Of a stretch of 64,000 nt of DNA, positions 55,582 to 62,854 are shown one piece after another (within the stretch, counting starts at the first letter, position 1; each line of letters starts with the position of its first letter). Both the position numbers and the translations under genes were made by a program. The stretch comes from Alteromonas naphthalenivorans (GTDB lineage: Bacteria; Pseudomonadota; Gammaproteobacteria; Enterobacterales; Alteromonadaceae), in NCBI RefSeq assembly GCF_000213655.1, contig NC_015554.1, forward strand, positions 4,464,001 through 4,528,000, read 5' to 3'. The notes under the pieces were generated by a model. The model was not told the origin of the DNA. It searched no databases and saw only the letters and a program-made list of their open reading frames with translations.

Positions 55582-55644
55582 GCATTGCCTCCTTTACGAG
55601 TGCATTTTTGACGAAAAACTAACTTAAAAAAGCTAACTCAAGAA

Positions 55645-56646
55645 CTAGCTCAAAAACAGATAACCTAAAATAAGCAAAGCTATCCACAGGGTTTCCGTCA
55701 CAATAAGTACAATAGGTAACATGCCCACTTCAGCCAATTTACCTAAGTTTGATTTCATACCAATGGCAGTAATTGAGACCACAAGGAAAAAGCGTGATAT
55801 TTGTGAACCTGAATCGATAACCACTTCAGGTAGGGTAACAAAACTATTTAATAGCATAAGAGCCACAAAACCCACTAAGAACACGGGTAGCTTAGGCATC
55901 TCGCCATCGAGATCCTGCACGCTGCTGTGTGCACGTTTTACTATCACCATCATGATCATAACAACAGGCAATAACATGGCAACTCGCACGAGTTTAGTGA
56001 GCGTAGCCATATCTCCGGCATCTTCAGATACCGAATAACCGGCCCCTACCACTTGGGCCACATCATGAATAGTACCGCCTAGGAAAATACCCGCTTCGGT
56101 ATCGTTCATGTTTAGCTGACCTGCGATAATCGGATAAACAATCATAGCGATAGTCGACATAGCCGTTACACCAATCACCGTGAGCAAAGTATCTCGCTCA
56201 TGGTTTTTGCCAGCAGGCAGAATAGTAGAAATCGCTAATGCCGCAGAGGCGCCACAAATAGCTACCGAGCCGCCAGTTAGTGCGCCAAAGCGTTTCTGCA
56301 TCCCTACGCTTTTTGCCATTACCACGCCCAACACTATGGTTGAGAAAATAGCAAAGGCAAGCATTGCCGCAGTTTGCCAACCGAGTACGACTAAGTCGCC
56401 CAAAGCAATGCGCAAACCAAGCAGCACTACACCGGCACGCAATAGCGTGCTGGCAGTGAAATCAATGCCGCATTTGCACACCCCATCGGCCTGATACAAA
56501 AATGAGATTGCCATACCCAGTAACAGCGCGAACAACATGGCGGGCGCGCCATAATGCTCACTTAAAAAAAGCGCTGCCATACCGGTTATTGTAGCAATAC
56601 CAAAACCAGGCCAAATCGATTTACACTTTGCGGCAAACTCGGTCAT
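55645..56646 (-). CDS. YeiH/UPF0324-family membrane protein, putative sulfur oxyanion exporter
   Basis: A 333-residue protein with about ten membrane segments of the UPF0324/PSE family (GAPAMLFALLLGMAISF, CKCGIDFTAS, GGSVAICGASAALAIS, GTIHDVAQVVGAG). Some members are annotated as sulfate or sulfite exporters; direct proof is thin. Here it lies between the dioxygenase (5 bp) and sorA (63 bp), consistent with removal of sulfite or sulfate. Confidence 0.88.
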   Translation of the reverse strand: MTEFAAKCKSIWPGFGIATITGMAALFLSEHYGAPAMLFALLLGMAISFLYQADGVCKCGIDFTASTLLRAGVVLLGLRIALGDLVVLGWQTAAMLAFAIFSTIVLGVVMAKSVGMQKRFGALTGGSVAICGASAALAISTILPAGKNHERDTLLTVIGVTAMSTIAMIVYPIIAGQLNMNDTEAGIFLGGTIHDVAQVVGAGYSVSEDAGDMATLTKLVRVAMLLPVVMIMMVIVKRAHSSVQDLDGEMPKLPVFLVGFVALMLLNSFVTLPEVVIDSGSQISRFFLVVSITAIGMKSNLGKLAEVGMLPIVLIVTETLWIALLILGYLFLS

Positions 56647-56651
56647 AACAA

Positions 56652-57644
56652 TTAACGCTCAGCAGCAACAAGTGCCACTAACACTTGGCGCTTTCTTTCA
56701 CCCGAGAAGGGACGGCGGCCATGCATCGCACGATAGTTATCAACCAAGGCAACATCACCGTCTTGCCACTCGAGGTCGAAAGTAAACTGCTGCGACAATT
56801 CAGCAATTCGCTCTAACCCTTCTTTTGGAATAGCAGAGCCATCGCCAAAGGTGATGGCTGAAGATGGATTTTCACGCACACCTTTCCACCCCATGTAAGC
56901 TGCGATTAATTGGTTATAAAATGAATGTGAACCATCGCCTAAATCAATAACCGCGGGTAACACAGGAGTAACGGCGCGTAAGCTACCATCTTCCAACCAT
57001 TCCCAGCTGTAGCCGAGCTCTTTTAATTTGGCTTCGCCTTCTGCTGTACTTTCTACACTCAAGGTGCTTTTCCAGCTGCGGCCTTGACCAGAATTAGCAT
57101 CATCTGCCGCGGGCATAGTAGTAGTGTACTTCAAGCCTTTTTCCGCAAAATCGCTAGCAAGCGCTGGGTTTTCAGCCTTCAATGCTTCATATAATTTATC
57201 TGAACGGCATAAGGGTGTTGCACCACCCTCGTCGGCTGCTGACTGGCAGTAAAAGAATACTTTGCTGGGTGAAATTGGCGTTTGTGCCATTTCGTGATGT
57301 AAGAAAATTTCCACATCTTTAGGTGCTTCATTAGCGGTGAAAACACGTTCAGTAAAATTGATACGTACCGCGTTAGACAACGACTCTTTGTAGGTAAAGT
57401 TTGCGTAGCCAAAACCCGCCGAAAAGATGTCAAAGGTTTCCGCCGAATTTAGAGGAAACCCTCTAAACAACAACGCCCCCGAAATGGCGAGTTGTGCTTC
57501 TAGCTCAGCCTGGTTCTGTTGAATAAACGTCACCGTTTCTTCTACGGTTTTACAGCCATCGTTATTCACCACAATTTGCGGAAAAACTTGACCATTATAG
57601 CTGTGTTGGGTTGGCACATTGGCATATTCTATCGCGTTGCTCAT
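56652..57644 (-). CDS. TauD/TfdA-family Fe(II)/2-oxoglutarate dioxygenase (candidate sulfosugar-desulfonating, SqoD-type)
   Basis: A 330-residue dioxygenase. The facial triad reads HHE (H116-E118, in LHHEMAQ) and the distal H308 in NYRAMHGRR; the 2-oxoglutarate-binding arginine lies in GERKRQV near residue 317. TauD itself cleaves taurine to sulfite and an aldehyde. Sulfite handling on one side and an AKR on the other suggest oxygenolytic cleavage of a sulfonated sugar, as reported for SqoD. An SyrP-like hydroxylase is the alternative. Lies 9 bp after the AKR. Confidence 0.85.
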   Translation of the reverse strand: MSNAIEYANVPTQHSYNGQVFPQIVVNNDGCKTVEETVTFIQQNQAELEAQLAISGALLFRGFPLNSAETFDIFSAGFGYANFTYKESLSNAVRINFTERVFTANEAPKDVEIFLHHEMAQTPISPSKVFFYCQSAADEGGATPLCRSDKLYEALKAENPALASDFAEKGLKYTTTMPAADDANSGQGRSWKSTLSVESTAEGEAKLKELGYSWEWLEDGSLRAVTPVLPAVIDLGDGSHSFYNQLIAAYMGWKGVRENPSSAITFGDGSAIPKEGLERIAELSQQFTFDLEWQDGDVALVDNYRAMHGRRPFSGERKRQVLVALVAAER

Positions 57645-57653
57645 AGTACTCTC

Positions 57654-58616
57654 CTAGTCGTAAATAGGGTGGAAACGATTAAAGGCAGCTTCACAGAAGT
57701 GACCGGGATCGTTAAAGCGTCGGTTCATGTTAAGCGCTGAAATAGCCTGCATTTCTTCGTCGGTAAGTTCGAAATCGAACAGCGCTAAGTTTTCGCGCAT
57801 TCTCTCAGGCTTCGATGTTTTGGGGATAATGGCATTGCCACGTTGCACCCCCCAGCGAAGCACTACTTGTGCAGGGGTTCTGCCATGGGCAGCTGCTGCT
57901 TTTTTCACTACGTCTTGCTCTAGTACCGACTCCGTTTTATCCGCCATTTCTAGCTCAAGATAAGACAGTGCACCAAGCGGTGAGAATGCGGTAACGTTCA
58001 TGTCGTAGTCTTTCGCTAAACGAATCAATCGTTCTTGCGTTAAATACGGGTGAGATTCAATCTGCAACATGGCCGGCTTGATACGAGCGTAGCTCATTAG
58101 GTCGTGAAGTAGCCCAGTGTTGTAATTACACACACCAATACGGCTTACTTTTTTGCTATCTACCAAACTTTCCATGGCTTCCCATGTTTTATAAAGTGGA
58201 ACAGGCGCCAACTCCATCGTTGGGTTCTCTTGCGTAGTATCGTAAAACCACTCTGGTGGATAACGAGTTTCAATAGGTACAAACTTTTGCGCTATTGGGA
58301 AATGAATAAGGTACAAGTCGATATAATCTAGCTGTAAATCGCTCAATGTTTTTTCAAGTGCTAGCGGCACATGCTCTGGCGCGTGGAAGGTATTCCAAAG
58401 CTTAGATGTGATCCAAAGCTCTTCACGGGTACAAAGACCATCTTTAATAGCACGCTGAATACCTTCGCCCACTTCTTTTTCATTACCATAATCAGCGGCA
58501 CAGTCTAAATGACGATAGCCTGCCTTTATGGCCTCGTATGCTGTATCAGCACAAATGGCGGTATCTACCTTCCAGAAACCAAACCCAACCTCAGGAATTT
58601 TCTCTAACGCGTTCAT
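57654..58616 (-). CDS. Aldo/keto reductase (candidate 6-oxo-glucose reductase, SquF/SmoB-like)
   Basis: A 320-residue AKR with the catalytic tetrad D38, Y43, K72 and H105 intact, and the NAD(P)-binding IPKTSKPERMREN near the C-terminus. It resembles xylose reductase-type AKRs. In the reported oxygenolytic sulfoquinovose routes an AKR reduces 6-oxo-glucose to glucose. I take the ATG at 58616 with AGGA 11 bases upstream; an upstream in-frame start would place 16 unlikely residues inside the operator. First gene of the minus-strand operon. Confidence 0.85.
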   Translation of the reverse strand: MNALEKIPEVGFGFWKVDTAICADTAYEAIKAGYRHLDCAADYGNEKEVGEGIQRAIKDGLCTREELWITSKLWNTFHAPEHVPLALEKTLSDLQLDYIDLYLIHFPIAQKFVPIETRYPPEWFYDTTQENPTMELAPVPLYKTWEAMESLVDSKKVSRIGVCNYNTGLLHDLMSYARIKPAMLQIESHPYLTQERLIRLAKDYDMNVTAFSPLGALSYLELEMADKTESVLEQDVVKKAAAAHGRTPAQVVLRWGVQRGNAIIPKTSKPERMRENLALFDFELTDEEMQAISALNMNRRFNDPGHFCEAAFNRFHPIYD

Positions 58617-58647
58617 ATCTTTAATCCTGTTTAATAAAAAAGACTTT

Positions 58648-58663
58648 AGTCTTGTATAAGACA
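58648..58663. promoter_or_regulatory. GntR-type operator of the AKR operon
   Basis: AGTCTTGTATAAGACA, two mismatches from the palindrome at 60704. It lies just downstream of the -10 element, 32-47 bp before the AKR start, a typical repressor position. Confidence 0.75.
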
Positions 58664-58664
58664 T

Positions 58665-58693
58665 AAGTTATTATAGGACGCATGCCATGTCAA
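58665..58693 (-). promoter_or_regulatory. Promoter of the AKR operon
   Basis: On the minus strand: TTGACA (58693-58688), 17 bp, TAACTT (58670-58665). The same TTGACA-17-TAACTT geometry, with identical hexamers, occurs before GH31. Confidence 0.7.
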
Positions 58694-58708
58694 CAAAGTG
58701 TTAACAAA
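58691..58708. repeat. 18-bp sequence shared with 49761-49778
   Basis: CAACAAAGTGTTAACAAA occurs identically at 49761-49778 upstream of the FucP-family gene. Here it overlaps the first bases of the -35 on its upstream side. Possible shared regulator site. Confidence 0.7.
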
Positions 58709-58961
58709 ATAAATTGGGCACTCACTTTTTGATACTCGCGAAGTGGTTTTTGTGTTTATAACGAAGTGACGTTATTGAATGACGGTCTACCGAAGCCCTT
58801 ATTTTGTAGGTATAACTTTAAAGGTCACTGGTTTTAAAGGCATCGCTATTAAAGCGTAGAATGCTGATAGGAGCTGCATTAAAAGTAGCAGCAATATGTA
58901 CAGAGTATGGCGATTTAAAAAGGTTGTGCGCTAAGCGAGTAGAAGGGTTGCTAGCCCTGAT

Positions 58962-59711
58962 TTAATCGAGCTCTACTTGGTAATGATAGTGATCGCTCCT
59001 ACATTTGCTTTCGCGATATTCAATCAGTTTACCGTCTATAGACTCTGTCACCCGTGTTACCAGCAACAACGGCTCGCCGGCCTTTATTTGTAGTAGCTTG
59101 GCATCGTTATCTGAGGCCAGTACCGCTTTAATACCGTCTCGGGTTTTAAAGACGGTTTGATTAAAATCTGTTTGGTAAAAATGGTATAAGGTATGTGGAA
59201 TATCTTTGCGTTCGTGCATACCGGCAAAGTATTTAGCAGGCAGGAAAATCGTTTCCAGCATACAAAACTCGTTATCTAAAATGCGGCGACGTTCAAGTTT
59301 TGTCACTCGCTCTTTACCGGATAGATTTAGCGCGGTTTGTACGTTTTTATCTGGGGATATGAGTTCTATGCCAAGCAGCTCGGCTTTGGGTAGGTCTGCC
59401 CCCTTGCCATCAGCTTGCAACGGGAAAAATCGAAACAGGGCATCTTGTGCAGTATGCTCGGAAACGAAGGTACCTACACCCTGGCGACGTGTTACAATTT
59501 TCGTGTCGGTAAGCAAGGTTAACGCTTTACGAACTGTGCCTTGGCTAACGTTAAATTCATCAGCTAGTCTGAACTCGCTTGGCAACATTTCACCAGGCTG
59601 CCACCGACGTTCCACAATGAGTTGCTTTATATATTCGGCAACTTGCTGATAGAGCGGTTGGAACGCAAGACTGGGACCACTTAACTTGTGGTCAAACTGA
59701 GATGAAGACAT
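58962..59711 (-). CDS. GntR/HutC-family regulator with UTRA ligand domain
   Basis: A 249-residue regulator. The winged helix (residues about 15-80; RRWQPGEMLPSEFRLADEFNVSQGTVRKAL) precedes a UTRA ligand domain (about 90-245). Regulators of this group bind TGT-N-ACA-type palindromes and release on binding a sugar or phospho-sugar. Its position between the AKR operon and the TauE-GH31 genes, and shared palindromes, suggest that it controls both. It reads toward the AKR operon from a divergent region with TauE. Confidence 0.9.
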   Translation of the reverse strand: MSSSQFDHKLSGPSLAFQPLYQQVAEYIKQLIVERRWQPGEMLPSEFRLADEFNVSQGTVRKALTLLTDTKIVTRRQGVGTFVSEHTAQDALFRFFPLQADGKGADLPKAELLGIELISPDKNVQTALNLSGKERVTKLERRRILDNEFCMLETIFLPAKYFAGMHERKDIPHTLYHFYQTDFNQTVFKTRDGIKAVLASDNDAKLLQIKAGEPLLLVTRVTESIDGKLIEYRESKCRSDHYHYQVELD

Positions 59712-59812
59712 GAAACCCTAACCTAATGCTTAATTTTTGTTGTTATATCATACACAAGAGTTATAGCGCATTTTTGATGTAAATCACACTCAACTACAGG
59801 TGTAGATGCAAA
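59712..59812. promoter_or_regulatory. Divergent promoter region GntR-TauE with a CRP-like site
   Basis: A TTTGA-N6-TCACA sequence (59773-59788) fits a CRP site with one mismatch in one half. Also an imperfect TGTT-ATATC-ATACA sequence near 59741. The latter could be a weak GntR half site but does not match the strong operators. Confidence 0.45.
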
Positions 59813-60574
59813 ATGTTACTTGAAACCCTAGTACCTATGTTCATTCTATTGGGCTTTGCTACTGTTCTGCAAACCCTAAGCGGGTTTGGCTTCGGGTTAA
59901 TGGTGGTATCTAGTTTTACCCTGTTTAATTTGCTTCCTCTTACCGCCACAACATTTTTAATTAGTGTTTTAGGCTTGGTGAATTCAACCAGTATTGTCTT
60001 GAAGAATATTCACCTTATCCACCGCAAAGCCTTCACGCTTGTGTTGATTGGTGGCATACCTTTTATCGCTGTAGGCTATGCGTTGCTTGAGTTCCTATCC
60101 GCTGGATTGTCGGTTTGGCTAAATATGTTACTCGGATTAGCTATTTTAACCTGTTGCGTGTTACTTATTATAAAAAGAAGCAAAGCCAGTGCGTCAGGTA
60201 AAGGTTGGGGCTTTTTAGTTTCAGGCGCATTAGGCGGGGTGTTAGGGGGGTTATTTTCTACCTTCGGTCCACCGGTAGTATTCCAATGTTATCGCCAGAA
60301 TTGGTCAGTACACGAAGTGCGCTATACCTTACTTGCCATTTTTAGTGTTACCGCGCTTATCCGTTTAGCCATGGTGCCTTTTGGCACCCTGCCCGATCAC
60401 ACCACGGTTATATCTACCCTCTTTGCTATCCCTCTCATATTAATCTTTACGCGCATTGGTAGGCTACTAGCTGCGCGAGTTGAACCAAGCGTGGTAAGAT
60501 TACTGGCCATTAGTACATTAGCGCTTAGTGGGCTAACCTTGATTCTTCAAAACGTGCCCCACGTGTTTAACTAA
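59813..60574 (+). CDS. TauE/SafE-family sulfite exporter (TSUP)
   Basis: A 253-residue protein of the TauE/SafE group with about eight membrane segments and the two repeats of the family (N-terminal FATVLQTLSGFGFGLMV and C-terminal GALGGVLGGLFSTFGPPVVF). Members export sulfite or sulfoacetate or carry other sulfur compounds. Its place in the GntR-controlled cluster fits sulfite export. It is followed by GH31 after 161 bp. Confidence 0.88.
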   Translation: MLLETLVPMFILLGFATVLQTLSGFGFGLMVVSSFTLFNLLPLTATTFLISVLGLVNSTSIVLKNIHLIHRKAFTLVLIGGIPFIAVGYALLEFLSAGLSVWLNMLLGLAILTCCVLLIIKRSKASASGKGWGFLVSGALGGVLGGLFSTFGPPVVFQCYRQNWSVHEVRYTLLAIFSVTALIRLAMVPFGTLPDHTTVISTLFAIPLILIFTRIGRLLAARVEPSVVRLLAISTLALSGLTLILQNVPHVFN

Positions 60575-60673
60575 ACACAGGCTAGAAGCATCAACTGATA
60601 GCAATAACGCCATTCGCCGTTTCTCATACAACCCACACTTGTAATATTTTGCACTGAAAAGTGTAATTGCTCG

Positions 60674-60702
60674 TTGACAGCCAAGTTACATTTCATTAAC
60701 TT
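60674..60702 (+). promoter_or_regulatory. Promoter of the GH31-symporter operon
   Basis: TTGACA (60674-60679), 17 bp, TAACTT (60697-60702). Identical hexamers and spacing to the AKR promoter; the TAACTT matches TATAAT at only three positions, so basal activity may be low. Confidence 0.7.
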
Positions 60703-60703
60703 A

Positions 60704-60719
60704 TGTCTTATATAAGACA
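60704..60719. promoter_or_regulatory. GntR-type operator of the GH31 operon
   Basis: TGTCTTATATAAGACA, a perfect 16-bp palindrome placed right after the -10 element, 17-32 bp before the GH31 ATG. A 14/16 copy lies before the AKR operon. Confidence 0.8.
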
Positions 60720-60735
60720 CGAAGAGTGAAGTGAT

Positions 60736-62835
60736 ATGAGTAATGCATTTTCGGTAACCGAGCCAGACTGGAACAGCATAAAGGCGGCAGACATTACCGC
60801 GAGCCCTTATCTGAAAGACGATCATCACCTAGCGGTGCCTACCCAATATGGCAGTTTACTATTTTCTATCAGCCAATTCGGCCTACGTATTCAGTCAGGT
60901 GGAGAAAATGCCACGTTAGATGATGGCTTTGACTATGGCATGCTTATTACTACGCCAGATACTCAGCAACTGGTTTTCACAGGCGATGAGCAACACTGCA
61001 CCGTTAATGCAGGAGACTATCGTTTAGCGCTTTTTTCTGCTCCACTTCATTTCAAACTTTATCGAAACGATATTGTAGTACAAGAATCGGCTACCGACGG
61101 TCACTTTGTGCGCCAACATCGCCTACCGCCTTTCGCGAAAACCGATGCGGGCTGGATTGTTTGCCTAGAACTTGGCGACGATGAATCCATATACGGCTTA
61201 GGTGAAAAGTGGGGCAAGCTAGATAAACGCGGCCAGTTGGTTCGTTCATATAATCATGATGCACTTGGCGTAAACACGGAAAAGTCTTATAAAAATACCC
61301 CTTACGCTTGGAGCCCTGAAGGCTGGAACCTTTTTGTTCACACGCCAACGCCGGTTACGCACGGTGTGGGCTATGCGCCTTGGTCGCAGCGGGCATACGT
61401 TTGCGTGGTAGAAGACACCTTGCTAGATATGTTCTTGTATCATTGTGATAGCCCGGCGAAAAGTATTCATACTTACAGTAGCTTAACCGGCTTTGCCCCT
61501 GTTCCACCAAAGTGGAGCCTAGGCGTTATTCTTTCCAAGGCCTACTATAAAGACTCACAAGAGCTATTAGCTGTTGCCCGCGAAGTGCGTGAAAAGAACA
61601 TGCCTTGCGACGTCATTACGCTAGATGGCCGAGCGTGGCAAGACACCGATACCCGTTTTGCATTTGAATGGGACCCAACTCGCTATGCCGATCCTAAGCC
61701 GGTTCTTGATGAACTAAAAGCAATGGACTTTAAAATTTGCGTATGGGAATACCCCATGATTTCAGTGAAAAATCCACTGTACGCAAAGGCCGCTGAAAAA
61801 GGCTGGTTAATTAAAGACAAACGCACGGGCGAAGCTTATCGCTACGAATGGGATTTAAGCCCCTTCGGTGAAGTACTTACGCCACTACCTGATTCAGGTA
61901 TTTTAGATTTCACCCACCCTGACGCTTACGAATTTTGGAAAGAATCACACAAGCCTCTGTTCGAATTGGGTGTTGATATGATTAAAGCCGACTTTGGTGA
62001 GCAGTTAGAAGATGACAACATGCTCTCTTACAGTGGTGACTCAGGTGACCGCCTGCATAACGTATACAGCATGCTGTATAACCGCTGCGTGTACGAAGCG
62101 GCTGAGAAATACTGTAAAACCGGGCCATTTCTGTTCAGTCGTTCAGCATGGACCGGCAGCCAACGTTTTCCTGCCCAGTGGGGCGGCGATCCTCAAGCAG
62201 ACTGGCATGGTCTAGCTGCGAGTATCCGCGGTAGCTTATCTTGGGGCATGTCGGGTGGTCCATTCTTCGCCACCGACATAGGCGGGTTCTATAAAGATAC
62301 CCGCGACGCTGAACTCTACGTTCGCTGGGCACAGGCATCAGTATTCTCTGCTCACATGCGCCTGCATGGCATTGGCCCTCGCGAACCTTGGTCATACGGT
62401 GAAGCAGCGTCTGATGCTGTCTTTAATGCGCTAAAGCTGCGTTACCGCTTACTGCCTTATTTAGAAAAAGCTACGCAACAAGCCAGTGAAACCGGCTTAC
62501 CAGTGCAGCGTTCTATGGCACTCGCTTTCCCTAACGACCCACTTGCTAGCCAGTTTGAGCAACAATTCATGTGCGGCGAAAGCTTGTTAGTGGTGCCTTG
62601 TATTGTGCCTGGCGGTAAAGTGAAGTTCTATTTACCAGAAGGTGATTGGGTTCGTTTTAATGCTGCTAGCACTTCACCTACCGACGAAGACACTTACCAA
62701 GGCGGTAAGTACTACGAGCAAATCCTAGGTTTGAATGAGCTGGCGGTATTTGTTCGCAAAGGTGAGCAAGTGGTTTTAGGCCCTGAGGTAGAACATACCG
62801 AAATGGATATGTCTGCTACCACTATGTGGCCGTAA
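60736..62835 (+). CDS. GH31 alpha-glycosidase, YicI-like (candidate sulfoquinovosidase or alpha-glucosidase/xylosidase)
   Basis: A 699-residue cytosolic GH31 enzyme (no signal peptide). The nucleophile D419 (KADFGE) and acid/base D485 (WGGD) keep the spacing of E. coli YicI (D416/D482). The beta-strand 3 motif is DGRAW (D297, R299, W301) where YicI has DCFW and YihQ has the R-V-M-W sulfonate-binding motif. So an arginine and a tryptophan are near the active site. GH31 subfamily by eye is YicI-type. Placement and operator suggest that it works with the sulfosugar cluster. TTATGTC operator just upstream. Confidence 0.88.
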   Translation: MSNAFSVTEPDWNSIKAADITASPYLKDDHHLAVPTQYGSLLFSISQFGLRIQSGGENATLDDGFDYGMLITTPDTQQLVFTGDEQHCTVNAGDYRLALFSAPLHFKLYRNDIVVQESATDGHFVRQHRLPPFAKTDAGWIVCLELGDDESIYGLGEKWGKLDKRGQLVRSYNHDALGVNTEKSYKNTPYAWSPEGWNLFVHTPTPVTHGVGYAPWSQRAYVCVVEDTLLDMFLYHCDSPAKSIHTYSSLTGFAPVPPKWSLGVILSKAYYKDSQELLAVAREVREKNMPCDVITLDGRAWQDTDTRFAFEWDPTRYADPKPVLDELKAMDFKICVWEYPMISVKNPLYAKAAEKGWLIKDKRTGEAYRYEWDLSPFGEVLTPLPDSGILDFTHPDAYEFWKESHKPLFELGVDMIKADFGEQLEDDNMLSYSGDSGDRLHNVYSMLYNRCVYEAAEKYCKTGPFLFSRSAWTGSQRFPAQWGGDPQADWHGLAASIRGSLSWGMSGGPFFATDIGGFYKDTRDAELYVRWAQASVFSAHMRLHGIGPREPWSYGEAASDAVFNALKLRYRLLPYLEKATQQASETGLPVQRSMALAFPNDPLASQFEQQFMCGESLLVVPCIVPGGKVKFYLPEGDWVRFNAASTSPTDEDTYQGGKYYEQILGLNELAVFVRKGEQVVLGPEVEHTEMDMSATTMWP

Positions 62836-62854
62836 TAGTCGTCGGAGTATTAGC

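Larger units (their letters stand above)
58617..58961. other. Intergenic region of 345 bp with operator and promoter
   Basis: It contains the promoter and operator of the AKR operon (58648-58693) and the 18-bp repeat shared with 49761. The remainder, toward the GntR gene, has no convincing reading frame; a short GGG-CTAGCAA-CCC hairpin lies near 58943-58956, just past the GntR gene. Confidence 0.6.

Noticed and set aside
58670..58675. TATAAT on the minus strand in the AKR promoter as the -10 element
   Set aside because: The distance to TTGACA is 12 bp, too short for sigma-70. The TAACTT at 17 bp is matched by the same geometry before GH31.
60736..62835. Naming GH31 as YihQ-type sulfoquinovosidase
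   Set aside because: The YihQ loop motif with GKRVMW is not seen, and the sequence around the catalytic residues follows YicI. I keep the pathway link as inference only.
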